28,479 nt of DNA from Branchiostoma floridae (taxonomy: Eukaryota; Chordata; Leptocardii; Amphioxiformes; Branchiostomatidae): the NCBI RefSeq assembly GCF_000003815.2, contig NC_049981.1, positions 19,128,496 through 19,156,974 on the forward strand, written 5' to 3'. The translations under genes and the position numbers were made by a program. The notes beneath the pieces were generated by a model. That model saw only the letters and a program-made list of their open reading frames with translations, made no database searches and was not told the DNA's origin. Of this stretch, positions 12,101 to 22,765 are shown one piece after another; the first letter of the stretch is position 1; each line of letters begins with the position of its first letter.

Positions 12101-12990
12101 GCCATGCCTATCTGCTAATAGAGAAGAATGAAGCAGTGACCCTTGACCTCCCCCTGCACCAAGGTAGGTGGCCAAGGGAGGAGTGAGCAGCTGACACCAG
12201 GGGATCTGAATCTGTGTCAACCAATTACATGCCTCATTTCCCCTCTGTCCCTCATGTAAACACTGGACTTCATTACAGGGCTGTATGAGGGGTCCCTCAA
12301 GACCCAACAACTTAAATACTTCTGGTACTTCTATGGGTAAGCTTTGACAGATTATATCATGCATCATTCAGAGTGATACACATAGTTTCTATCCATTGAA
12401 TACTACTAAGATTATAAGCTGGACTAACATCTAACACATTTGTTGATTCTTCTATACATATATTCTTGAAAGGAAAGATACTCTAGAAATTACACTTTCT
12501 TTTGAAAAATCATAACTTTTCTAGTATAACAAGAAGTATAAACAGTGATATAAAATTTAGAATATCAATGTATAATACTAGTATGCTTGAAAGGAAACAA
12601 AATCTACACACTATGCTTTTGTTTAAGAAATCTTAACTTTTCTTATAAAATAATTGTTTCCACAGTTGTATCATCTCAATCAGGACCACAAACAGTTTAA
12701 GTGAAAGATTTCCCAAGACAGACCACAGAAACTTGAGTTTCCAGTCCCCACCACACCAGGCAACCAAAAAATGTTGATTCCCAGCCAAGAATCTTCCTCC
12801 CACATCATTTAGGGACTTGAAGAGAGAAGTGTGCCAAAGGGCAGTGCCCAAGAGAACCAGGAATACCACACCCTGCTGCATGCTATTCTGCTGTATAAAA
12901 TGAGCAACAATGTGTTGAACCCAAACCTGAACATTCACAGGATGATCTGTCAGTAGGGGAAAGCTCACAATTTGTCTGAGCCTACCATAG
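9100..12990. other. AT-rich DNA, mostly without recognised features
   Basis: Minor repeats only: GCCTAACT words at 11419, 11461 and 11481, and a GGGAT run near 11642. Two minus-strand frames, 12026-12367 (113 codons) and 12633-12968 (111 codons), are long for this composition, but neither resembles a known protein or has clear paired splice sites. A minus-strand CAG|GTAAGA donor sits near 11310, preceded by an open stretch of about 40 codons. None is strong enough to call an exon. Confidence 0.45.
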
Positions 12991-13350
12991 GTGGCAAGGT
13001 GGCATTGTGGTTGTCATTGTCATTGTCATTGTCATTGTGGTTAGGGTTGTTGAATCAAAACCTGGAGGTACTGAGTTTGGATTCTGACAGGTTCAGATGC
13101 TTTGACCTTGGGAAAGACACTAATACCAATTTCCTGACTCACTTTTAGGAAAGTCCCTCAGATAAGTAAGATGCTAAATGGAGGTCCCATGTTTGAGGAG
13201 AGACACACGCAATCATGTGTCAGCAAGCATGTTAAAGAACCCACTACACTCATTGAAAAGAGTAGGGGCCCATTAACATGCAGGTAGCTCTGTCTGGATA
13301 TGCAGCTTGTCTTCTTTATTGCAAACAATGGTCTGTTACGCCATGAGGTT
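12990..13350 (+). mobile_element. tRNA-derived SINE-like copy
   Basis: A tRNA-like head has a box-A-like GTGGTTAGGGTTG (13037-13049) and a decayed box B, GAGTTTGGATTC (13073-13084), compared with the general GGTTCRANNCC consensus. It is followed by CCTTGGGAAAGACACTAATACC, a body with AAAGAACCCACTACAC and AGAGTAGGGGCCCATTAACATGCAGG, and a tail with ACGCCATGAGGTTTTTTACTG. The head is preceded by a (TTGTCA)n run. This matches my recollection of an abundant amphioxus SINE-type repeat. The boundaries are approximate and no clear target-site duplication was seen. Confidence 0.65.
13010..13038 (+). repeat. (TTGTCA)n hexanucleotide microsatellite
   Basis: About four uninterrupted copies of the hexamer TTGTCA sit directly on the 5' edge of the SINE-like head. 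Confidence 0.9.
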
Positions 13351-14293
13351 TTTTACTGGTATGTAATACAAACAAACACAATGTTGCTAAAGAGAAGGGC
13401 TAGGTTAAAACATTGGAAATACCTTAGATAAGATTAATGTGGTGGGTGAGCTGGCATGACTTACAGACCCTGTACACTGTAGATCATGAGGACAGGTGTC
13501 GGACTGGAACTGAGAAGAGACCTAGCATGTGGTGAGACTTAATTCAAGACTTGCAAGAAGCACCGTTTTCAGGACCTGGGCATGTCCATCCATCCCGGGA
13601 GAGAAATTTGCTTGTTGGGAGGGAAATAATTTCACCCTGATATGAATAATTTCATAATTTCACCATGATATGAAACAGATTTAACAATGAAAATCAATAA
13701 CATGGGCTCAATTCTCATAACAATGAGTGGGACAGACAAAAATGTCTGGAGTCAGCTCTGTCTTCAAGACGCATGCTTTGAATATGCTTTCTGGTTCCTT
13801 CTACTTCTAACGTTATGTGCGCTTCATCACATTTCAAGAAATTAGGTTTTATTAAATGAAACCATGAAATTTCCCAAATTTCTGCAAGGTAAATTTAATG
13901 TCAATTTCAATAGAAGATTATTAATGAACTTCATGAAGTTCAAGATGTCATATCTGGACATGTATATTGCAAAAAATCAATGCTTGACTACTGTAGAACA
14001 AGCAGCAACTGCGATATTCATTTTCATATATTTTACTTTTAGTAACAATTCCAGTACCAACTGTTGTAGTTCCCATGATTCCCATTGGTAACAGCTGGAA
14101 CATTGGGTCCTGGGTTAAATGTTTCCTTGACCCTGAGGCCAGAGAGGTCCAGGAAATATGCCTGCTGTTGTGTACATCAGTAACAGACTGGGATATATGT
14201 AGCCTGCTGTTACAATCCAAGTACAGCCCCATATGTCAAAATGACAAATAGCAAGCCCCTTACAATAACAGCTTGTCACACAACATTGCCATG
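13351..14293. other. Non-coding stretch, nothing recognised
   Basis: Contains a short imperfect duplication, TTTCACCCTGATATGAATAA / TTTCACCATGATATGAAAC, near 13630-13680. Otherwise ordinary sequence. Overlapping plus and minus frames near 13864-14232 lack protein features. Confidence 0.5.
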
Positions 14294-14516
14294 CAAAATC
14301 CTACACTTCCAGCAGAGGTTTGGCTGAGGCTGTTTTATGATGTATTTTTATGCATTTTTTGTCAAGCTTGCCATTTTGTTCCAATTTCTGCAAGTTTGGC
14401 CATCTGACATGAAGAAAATGGGATAAGATAGAAAGCTTGACAAAAATGCCTAAAAGTAAAACACACCAAAAACAGTTGGAGCCTAACCTCTGCTAGGAGA
14501 GTCACAAAATCCTACA
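14294..14516. mobile_element. MITE-like inverted-repeat element with 12-bp flanking direct repeats
   Basis: A 199-bp interval (14306-14504) is bordered by exact direct repeats CAAAATCCTACA at 14294-14305 and 14505-14516. Inside, AGCAGAGGTTTGGCT (14311-14325) faces AGCCTAACCTCTGCT (14480-14494), 14 of 15 pairs. A second inverted block, GCATTTTTTGTCAAGCTT (from 14352), faces AAGCTTGACAAAAATGCC (to 14450). No transposase frame is present, so it is non-autonomous. The superfamily is uncertain: the true target duplication may be shorter than 12 bp if part of it belongs to the element. Confidence 0.75.
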
Positions 14517-16480
14517 TAAATTTACCATCAAATACATGAAATGATAAGTACATTGTATAAGTGCACTGTGTACCAGGGACATGCTTGGCAATATATGTGT
14601 TTATATGTGCCCACTATTGTCTAAGTCACTTTTTTAGACACTCGATACCTTACCCACTTGAAAAAAGCCGACGCCCACACCCACTAGCTAAATATCAAAG
14701 GTTAGCAAAACAGTTCAAGTTTTTGAGTTCCTGACAAAAGTTTTCCAATAAACATCTACAATCAGTGTTGCATACAAAATGTCTTAATAGTATGGCTTGG
14801 TTCAGAGAGAATAGTGGGAGGCAGAAACTAATATCCTTATTGTGTATACCAGAGTACATGGTAATGTCAACCTAGGTCAGGTCAAACCAGTGAAAGTTTC
14901 TACCCCCTACATGTGGGTCAGATGACATCATTCTTTCTTTGGTTTGTACCAGACAAGCTCACTCCATCCGGTACATTACCTGATTATATTTAGCTTGAAG
15001 ATCAAGATAAAATGTCAGATAATACATAAACCATGGTCTACCACAATGACATCCAAACGATGTTTGAAGATTATTTTGTTTTGCGTGGTGCAACATGCAC
15101 AGTGAGGATATAAGCACCTTTGGTACCACCTGACAGCCAAAGTAAACAAACGCTGTAGCAGGCCTACCATCCAGACTGCCTAACCACTACACAATGGTCC
15201 ATAGCTCACCCATGAGGTCATACTGTTGCAACAATGTCTATATAAGGAAAGACTCTTCCGCTAGAGGGCCCTTGATGTTCAGACACTCTGATATCAGTGT
15301 GGGGAACAAGGATAATATACAATCTGTATGAGATGTATGGCAAAACTGGGCTCCAAGTGTGAGTTCTTTGTTAGAAGTCTTGTACAATGTAGTCTTGGGC
15401 ACCTTACTTAGCCTCCTTTGCAAACCTAGGTGCACCAGCATTTAAAGTTGAAACTATTGAAAGTTTTCAGTATCAATCCTTAGACTTAGAAAAAAAGATC
15501 TCTTTTAATCAGTATAAACACATTGAGATAAGTAATTTTCCAGACATTTTTGACCAGCATACAGGTTAAAAGAGAAAATTTGTGTCTAGCATCATTTCCA
15601 TATATCTACAACTTATTTTGCCTATCCTTTATTTGATTAAAAATGCATGTTTTTTAAAGGTCAATAGCATTGTATTGTCTAACCCCAATAACTGATGACC
15701 CAAAACTTAAGTAGGACCAAGCGTAGTCAAACAAATGCATTCAAATCAATACAGTGAAAGAAAAAGCAGATTTGCCATAGTCAATAATTCTTTTTGTTCC
15801 CAGTTACTTCACCTGGGACAGCTTTCTTTTCCTCTTATCTCTGTTGGTCCAGATCAATGATGAGCTACGTTACCATGGTGATGGAAGTCCTCTTCCTGCA
15901 TCTGCATCATTAAATTTGAATAACCAGACTACAGATAGATAATCCACACATTTTACAATGCAGCACGTACTGACTATACTGTGCTGTCGATTCCATCCAT
16001 GACTTAATCAAAGCTGAAGGCCTAAGAAGATACACCAAAGTTATGACTTCTTCACTTATCAACAGATTAACATAATGCAGCATATAGCAATGATTATTGA
16101 AATTTTAACAAAACAAAACAAGTCATGTGAATCGAAAAAAATTACTCTACAGCCTTAAATACGGCCAGACTGCTTTAGGTTGTAGTTACCTGTCATCTCA
16201 CAGTTCAGACTCTGCGCCTCCCTCATCTGCATGATATTCCTGCAGGAAGTTTGCAGTCTATGGAGCAGAACTAGAACTAGAACCTGATGGCAAATACTCC
16301 CCTCATATTAAATTTAACAAACACTATTCAGTGCTACATCTCTCATACGGTACTAGTAAATGCTATAAATCCACTTAATCTTAGCAGTTAAAGGAAAGTT
16401 CATGCCATTTGATTTTAGCAGTTGGAGCAAGGTTCTAGCTGGCTTCATCATGGTGATCAAATAATTGTGATAATGAAATT
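14517..16480. other. Non-coding stretch with one X-box-like site
   Basis: GTTACCATGGTGAT (15869-15882) resembles an RFX X-box and sits in a low-repeat patch (about 15790-15930) with GCATCTGCATCATTAAATTTG. Apart from the solo foldback end at 15409-15440, I see no other element or gene. Confidence 0.4.
15409..15440 (+). repeat. Solo end of the foldback family found at 17754-17981
   Basis: TAGCCTCCTTTGCAAACCTAGGTGCA matches the left end of the 17754 element (TAGCCTCCTTTGCAGACACTCTAGGTGCA) apart from a few differences. No opposing arm was found nearby, so it is a truncated copy or relic. Confidence 0.6.
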
Positions 16481-16700
16481 TTAGTGGTTGAACAGTGACA
16501 GCTAAAATTACAACCATACACTATAACATGACTAGAACACAAGTGATATCAAAACCAGAAGTTCTACTGCAGTACCTAGGGAGCCTGTAATATTTCTTCA
16601 TATTGCCAACACCCACCATAAAACAAAATATTTAGTTAGAGATCTGCAACTTCTCGGTTTGTGCTATTCACAGACAGACAGACATATAAAAGGTAATAAT
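16480..16700 (+). repeat. Decayed fragment of the 21426-22765 repeat family
   Basis: Contains GATATCAAAACCAGAAG, then TTCTACTGCAGTACCTAGG, and ends in a short CAGACAGACAGACA run followed by an AAAGGTAA tail. That is the same order as the right part of the element at 22550-22760. Confidence 0.6.
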
Positions 16701-17753
16701 TTCTCAGAACCTTCCCATTGAGGTCATATCAACCTGTAGTTAGACCTGCCCCCTACTACTAGCATGTTTGAGGAAACCTAGTAGTCCACAGCTTACAATG
16801 TTTATTTTGGAGATCTAGGATTTCTCACCAGGGGTTGACCCCTCTAAGTATAGACACACACACACAGGGACAGGAGTGTCTGGGATTGCCATACCATCTA
16901 TCGGTAACAAGGGTTAGACTGACAGATTCCCAGTAGGAATGATCGGCAGAATGTTCTATTGAAGAACAGATCAGAGACAAGCTTGGTTAGTATTATCCTT
17001 AAGAAATTTATTTGTACAATCCTGAATAGGTACACAAGATCAATTAATATCAGTCAAAAAGAGAAATATTATCATATATTAAATGGAAAATAACAGGCTG
17101 ACATTTCTTTCTTTCTTTCTTTCTTTGTTATACAGCTACCATTTTATACAGGATAGGATCACTTCACAACCAGTTTTCAGTAGTCATGTACAAAATGTAC
17201 ATTGTACATCACCCTTCTCCCTGCTGTGCGAAGTAATGTTGGTTAGAGCATAAGTCAGCACGTGGATTGTCCAATGCCTGCATTACATTGGACTGTGACA
17301 AATTACTAGCACTACATGGATAGAAAAACTCTTCCCAGGGATCTGCACAGTTCAGAACTTTGCCAACTCGGCCCAGTCAACTTGGCCCTATAGCCATATT
17401 GGTCAACTTGGTCGAAATTTGGGCTAGTGTTGGGTTTAGGATCTATGTTAGTCTGATTAGCCAAGAGCCAAAGCATGCAACAAACCGTTTTCCATATACT
17501 TCAGTTATCATTTTTGCTGTGTGTCACACACAGTCCCCAGCAGTCTTGCATACCTGTATAACACAGGTGTGTAAGGCTTACGTCAAGCAAAAGGTATGCT
17601 GTAATTGCAAGAACTTTGTTTGTTCCCGGTCAGGGTCAGTAGATAAAGCACCTTTAGTCAGGCTGTAATAAGTTATTTCTCTATCTTCTACAGGAAGCTA
17701 GCTGGGGGTGAAACAAGTCACCCAATCAGGGCAATTGTTGGAAACATTACCAT
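16701..17753. repeat. Region with microsatellites and a CAACTCGGCC-type repeat
   Basis: Contains (AC)n near 16853-16867, (TTTC)n at about 17104-17126, and a degenerate short-period repeat at about 17361-17420 (CCAACTCGGCC, GTCAACTTGGCCC, GGTCAACTTGGTCG) that continues into GAAATTTGGGCTAGTGTTGGGTTTAGG to about 17470. This last piece resembles a dispersed amphioxus repeat from memory. The frame at 17360-17668 crosses it and is not treated as a gene. Confidence 0.55.
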
Positions 17754-17981
17754 TAGCCTCCTTTGCAGACACTCTAGGTGCAGCCAATGTTTATTTTTTG
17801 GGAGAGCATTGATTTCTGATTTTCAACATGGGCCAGGTTTTTAATTAATGCCACAGGGGTTGCATTTGGAGGTTTAAACTCCCCCAGCATTAAAGGACAT
17901 GGCCTGAGCTGAAAATCTGAAATGTGCGCTCCTCCAAAAAATAAACATTGGCCACACCTGAAAGGTCTGGGAAGGAGGCTA
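17754..17981. mobile_element. Foldback/MITE element with long terminal inverted repeats
   Basis: The 228-bp interval starts TAGCCTCCTT and ends AAGGAGGCTA. The arms are inverted over roughly 100 bp each. They include an exact 19-bp block GCCAATGTTTATTTTTTGG (17783-17801), matched in reverse at 17934-17952, and diverged inner blocks (CTGATTTTCAACATGGGCC against GGCCTGAGCTGAAAATCTG). The centre is about 40 bp. The terminal TA could be a TA target duplication as in Tc1/mariner-type MITEs. There is no coding capacity, and a related solo end lies at 15409. Confidence 0.8.
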
Positions 17982-18230
17982 GGAAACACAAGAACCACCC
18001 AAACAAGTGAGAACACAAGGCCACAGTTTAAATGGTCTACAGTGAGAAACTGATACTCATTTGAGGCTACAGGCAGCACTGTTTCCCCTGCTTTGTCTGC
18101 AGAGGCTGAAGGTCACCAGAAGAGAAGAAAGCACCAGTTGTTACTGGTTATTGGACATGTCCCTTTCGTCATGATTGACAGGTAGAAGGAAAGATAAAGT
18201 TTCTGTTGGAATCCTGAGGATAGTTCTCCC
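17982..18230. other. Non-coding stretch, nothing recognised
   Basis: Short unique-looking sequence between the foldback element and the LINE tail. Confidence 0.4.
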
Positions 18231-18540
18231 TACCACTTATCACTGAATGTATCATGGTCCTATATCAATTATCATTTTGTTATTACTGATCACCATTTGC
18301 TACAATTATTATTCTCTGGATTGTAATCATATTGTTTAATGTTATTATCTCTTAATTTCATTATCATTTTCTGATTTGTAAACTTATATTAATGTTTGTT
18401 AACTTTGATGGGGGAGAACTAGGACAAGCCTCATGCCTTTTTTTCTCTTCTAAGCACATGTTCTCTTTTGCTCTATATATCCTTTGTAATTTGATTTTAT
18501 TTTATTTGATGTACAAATATCATAAAAAATAAAAGAAATG
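18230..18540 (+). mobile_element. 3' tail of a non-LTR retrotransposon (LINE)
   Basis: An AT-rich 3'-UTR-like run leads into GGGGGAGAACTAGGACAAGCC, then TCATGCCTTTTTTTCTCTTC. It finishes with TTGATTTTATTTTATTTGATG and AATAAAAG-type A-rich sequence. This end structure is, from memory, that of CR1/Jockey-type LINEs common in amphioxus and other marine invertebrates. No reverse transcriptase frame is present, so it is a 5'-truncated dead copy. The left border is approximate. Confidence 0.55.
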
Positions 18541-19362
18541 AAATACTAATGCTAGAAATTGACAATGCTCTTATTAGATTCGACAGAAAACAGAATTTGT
18601 TCTCCTTTAAGAAAAAATTAAAATATTTTACACCTATTAATCATTAACAGCAAGTGTGGCCTTTTTAAGTCTGGAATAAAAAATTGGTTTCCCTTAAACA
18701 TTTGTACCAAGATTGGTCTGGTCCAATGCATAATTTGACCCAGAAAGTGAAAGCAAGCCTTGTGCATGGAAAGGGCCAGCAATGAATGTATGTATACAAA
18801 ACAAGACCCTCTTTTACAGGTACATAAATTATCTAACAACAGTTCCAATTCAGCAATAAGTACTTGTAGAATCTGGCAAATAGAACTGAAATATGAAACT
18901 GAAATTTACATTTTCTACACATCAAGTCATCAATACAACACATTAATACAGCACCTGTTACTCTGAGGTATGGTAACAACTTGAAGGAGCACTTCATATC
19001 AGTCATTCATCCCCAAGCATTATTACACTTGTTGTCAATCTTGAAAATCAATGACACATTTGAAGTAGTACAAAGCGATACATGGGGAGACATTAAACTC
19101 AACAATGCACAAGTATATCACCATTGACCTGATTCACGGTTTCCATGCCATGCATGTTTCTTTGCAAACTACTTAGCTGTACTCCCCAGAAGCATGGGGT
19201 CCAATGGTACCTTGTTGACCCACATTGATGTATTGATTAAGCCTTATTTAAGGAAGCCATTAGCGATGTGGTCAGTGCCGATCACATACTGAGTTGCACT
19301 AATTACCCCAGCAGTACAGCAGCAAGGACTGCAGTTCTCCAGCCCTTAAGAGGGCATTTAGT
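18541..19362. other. Non-coding stretch, nothing recognised
   Basis: Overlapping plus and minus frames of 68-76 codons near 18618-18966 have no protein features. No repeats recognised. Confidence 0.45.
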
Positions 19363-19640
19363 GTGATGTTTCCATACTTATTATTCTGTGGGGGAGTTAT
19401 AAATGTCCATAAAGGTAAAAGTAGTCTCAAAGGCTTTGAGGCCATAGGGGTAGTGGGTTGTTATCCACTATGTCTAGGTCACTGTATTGGAAGGTGGAGC
19501 TCATTTACCTCCCCAACTGAAGTCAGCTACCCATTTTTACACCTGGGTGGAATGACAAATGTCATCTTAAGTGCCTTTCCCAATGATCTAGTAAGGAATG
19601 CCAAGAATCAATTCTTTGACCTATGGCCTAGCCATATTAC
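19363..19640 (-). mobile_element. Reversed SINE-like repeat body
   Basis: Read on the plus strand, the order is GTGGGTTGTTATCCACTATGT, GTCACTGTATTGGAAGGTGG, CTCCCCAACTGAAGTCAGC, CCCATTTTTACACCTGGGTGG and TTAAGTGCCTTTCCCAA. From memory this is the reverse of a common amphioxus tRNA-SINE body, whose forward copy carries the CCTTGGGAAAGGCACTT block, as the copy at 13000 does. The tRNA-like head, expected on the right, is not recognisable, so the copy is truncated or decayed there. The 95-codon frame over it is a by-product. Confidence 0.55.
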
Positions 19641-20390
19641 TCCATCATAAAACTTCTGTATGCTGCTATATGTAGGTCAGAGTATTCCTTGGAGTAGAAT
19701 AAAGGTTCTTTTCTGCATAGCTGGAGTTATCTTTCACAGTGAAAAATAGACGTGCCTAGGGGCAACAGGAAATGATTCATCCTGTAATGTCCCATCATGA
19801 CAGTAACATAAGCTACATTCTTAGGAAGTCCCTAGCTTGTGGCCTACACTTGGTGCATTCAATTTTCAGAGAGCAGTCCCTGTCCTTCATTACACTATGC
19901 TTACAATCACTGACTGGAGGATGAAGAATGGCGCTTTTTTGTTAGCTAGTTATGCAATGTGGCTTCACTATGGCTCAAACATTTTGGTCATGGATACCAG
20001 ATTACCACTACTTTTCTCGATAAGTGTGTTGGGTTCTTTTACTTGTAGAAGTTTGGCGCTTGAAGCTCCCTCGTAAATGATGATTTTTAACTCTCAAAAG
20101 GCACAGGCAAAATTTACAGTAAGTTTTGCTATTACAATATTCTTCTCTGGGACTTGTAGCTAATTGTTAAATGACCTCAACAGAGCTATCTTTAGCAATA
20201 TGCTCTGTTTATTGTTTATTTGTATAATCTCCTATGTCTTTGTATTGTCTGATATCCTGAACACTAAACAAACTTAGACTTTGCTTTTGTAATTAGTCTT
20301 ACAAATACATACCTTACCATTATCAACTATCAAAGGTTAAAGGGTAGACAATTATCTTATGGACAAGATTAAGTGAACAAGATGAGCTAT
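19641..20390. other. Non-coding stretch, nothing recognised
   Basis: No gene or element recognised. The 79-codon frame at 19837-20076 has no family signature. Confidence 0.45.
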
Positions 20391-20600
20391 CTACCACCCA
20401 AAAATTATGACCATAGCTTGTTCAGAACATCAGATATCAAAACAGAAAGTCCTGCTACAATACCTAGAAAGATTGCCAGGAGGAATAAAATCTAATCTTG
20501 GCCTGAATTGGGACTGATTTTGTCCCTTCTTTGACCTAGGTACAAATGTATCACTATGGACAGCATTAATCATTATTTTAAGGGTGATTAGGACACCCAT
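20390..20600 (+). repeat. Decayed fragment of the 21426-22765 repeat family
   Basis: CTACCACCCAAAAATTATGACC, CATAGCTTGTTCAGAACATC, AGATATCAAAACAGAAAG and TCCTGCTACAATACCTAG follow the same order as 22507-22585 in the intact element (TGTACCACTCAAAAATCATG, CAGCATGTCCAGAACACG, AGATATCAAAAATTGAGG, TTCTGCTGCAGTACCTTAG). Confidence 0.65.
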
Positions 20601-21425
20601 CACATCAATCAATGAATTATGCACAAGATGACAAAACTAAGTGCTCTGAAAGGTACATTCCGCTTTAAATCATGACTTCAAATATAGGCATGTTACTTAA
20701 CATGATTCCCAACATATGAGAGTAGATGACATCATATTTGGCACTTTGCCAGAAATACAGCAAAGAAACTCCTTTCAATTTCACAAAAAAAATGAAAAAC
20801 AAACAGCTAGGTCTGGAATCAACAGGTGATACACACATTTTGTTTTACTGTTTTGGTTCTATCAGCCATAAACCTGATTACCAAGCTACTAACATTAGCA
20901 TGTAACATTATAGCCACTGATACTGTATGGATGGAAAGCCTGCCAATGTCAATAGTAGCTTTCATCCCCTTGTTGGCACCTGTCCAGAATCTCCCACATA
21001 ACAGTAAAGGCAATAGAACACACAAAATGTCGACTTGACCTTGGTCCATATGCTACACTAGGAGATGGGCAACATGGGAACTGGAAGAGTCAGAGGTCAT
21101 CCCAAGAACTTGGCAAGGTCATGACAAGGGTTATAAGCTACACTAACACCAAATACCAGAAATGTTTCTTACACCTCTCAATCAGGAACATGTTTTCTAT
21201 GGCTGAAGCATCAAGATTTCTTTACTGATATCAGCTTTTGTCAGGAGAGACATATACTGGAGAATAATCAATAATATTACTGTCTTTTTCTTAATATTTC
21301 ATGTTCATGAATTGCTTCAAATTGCAATATTTATCTTCCTAAGGGAAATTCTAATTGCCAGCATTTTCAAAATGTGACTACAGTGTATTTTGAAGGAACT
21401 CATGTTTAGCAGATGAAGTACATTA
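20601..21425. other. Non-coding stretch, nothing recognised
   Basis: Mirror-image plus and minus frames around 20819-21049 are open on both strands, but neither resembles a protein. No repeats recognised. Confidence 0.45.
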
Positions 21426-21779
21426 AAAAACTAGAGTTCCACGAACACATACCTTTGCCAAATAAACCAGGTTTGTTATGTAGAATGATGTCTGTAGACA
21501 AATGCGTTACTCATTTCATTTTCTTTATAATTAAATGCTTGGAGTTGGTTTATAAAATTTTGGCATTTATTATGCAGATTAGATCCCAATTTACAATTAA
21601 TTGATATCAAATTGTATCAAGCATTACTTAAGCTATCAGCATACCAAAAATCATGATGATCCTTTGATCCATTCTTGACTTATTCTCTTTCAAAGTCTTT
21701 AAATACACCTCTTACTCTCTTCCCTCTTTCTCAGTTGCATATGTGACAACTTTGATGAAAGTACTATAATGGAATGCAG

Positions 21780-22400
21780 TGGATTTATGAACTTTTCCTA
21801 ATCAATTATGCAAATTAGCTGTTAACTTGCATAATAAGTATCACATTATATAAGTCTTCATTTAGGCTATCTACATGCCGAAAATCATGACGATCCGTCA
21901 ACACGTTAATATTTTCTCATTAATTATGCAAATGAGATCATCATTTGCATGATAAATATGTATTGACATTTCTCTCTTTCTCAGCTACATATGTGACAAG
22001 TTTTAAAGCCCTATCATGGAATGTAGTGAATTTATAAAATATCCTCATTAATTATGCAAATTAGCTATTGATTTGCATAATTGTTATCTCATTATGTAGG
22101 TCTTCACTTACGCTACCTACATACAAAAAAACATGATGATCCGTCAACATGTTCATATTTTCTCATTAATTATGCAAATGAGGTCATCATTTGCATAATG
22201 GATATCTGTCGATATTTCCCTCCTTCCCAGCTACATATGTGACAAGTTTGAAAGTCCTATCATGGAATGTAGTGGATTTATAATTTTTCCTCATTAATTA
22301 TGCAAATTAGCTGCTGATTTGCATAATTAGTATACCATTATGTAAGTCATCACTCATTCTATCTACATACCAAAAATCATGACGATCCGTCAACACGTTG
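21780..22400 (+). repeat. 246-bp tandem array of paired ATGCAAAT octamers
   Basis: ATGCAAAT lies at 21808, 21926, 22054, 22172 and 22300 (steps 118, 128, 118, 128). Its reverse, ATTTGCAT, lies exactly 17 bp after each of the last four (21943, 22071, 22189, 22317), and a one-mismatch version follows the first (21825). Each pair can fold as a hairpin with a 9-nt loop. Two half-unit types alternate (…AAATTAGCTG… and …AAATGAGGTC…), so the array is a dimeric higher-order repeat with a period of 246 bp. Confidence 0.92.
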
Positions 22401-22697
22401 TAGAGTTATTCTCATCCAAAGTTTGAAAGGAAACCGGCGCCTGCAGTTCCAAAAAAGCCGCTAGGGGGCCCAAACTCACAGCACTTACTCTCTGCCTCGA
22501 GGGCTATGTACCACTCAAAAATCATGATCACAGCATGTCCAGAACACGAGATATCAAAAATTGAGGTTCTGCTGCAGTACCTTAGCAAGCCGCTAGGGGG
22601 CCCATTATCGAACTTGACCTTCGTTTTCCCGACCCCTACCCACCTACCAAATATCATCGGGATCCATCCAAGACTTCTCGAGTTATGCTGTTAACAG

Positions 22698-22713
22698 ACA
22701 GACAGACAGACAG
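22698..22713 (+). repeat. (GACA)n microsatellite inside the repeat element
   Basis: About four to five tandem GACA copies near the right end of the 1.34-kb element. A shorter GACA run marks the related fragment at about 16671-16684. Confidence 0.85.
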
Positions 22714-22765
22714 ACTCACAAGCCCAAAACATAACCTTAGCCATTCTGGCAAAGGTAAAAACTAG

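Larger units (their letters stand above)
21426..22765 (+). mobile_element. 1.34-kb repeat element with short end inverted repeats
   Basis: The unit starts near AAAAACTAGAGTTCCACG and ends near GGCAAAGGTAAAAACTAG. TACCTTTGCCA (21450-21460) is matched exactly in reverse at 22747-22757, and the 9-mer AAAAACTAG occurs as a direct repeat at 21426-21434 and 22757-22765. Inside are a tandem array (about 21800-22330), a module with two copies of AAGCCGCTAGGGGGCCCA (near 22455 and 22590), and a (GACA)n run at about 22698-22713. No transposase or reverse transcriptase frame exists. Fragments of its right half occur at 4925-5060, 16480-16700 and 20390-20600. It is probably a non-autonomous element of unknown class. 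Confidence 0.65.

Noticed and set aside
12026-12968. Two minus-strand frames of 113 and 111 codons
   Set aside because: They are long for the region, but there is no recognisable protein, no consistent acceptor/donor pairs and no shared frame. Kept as unannotated sequence.
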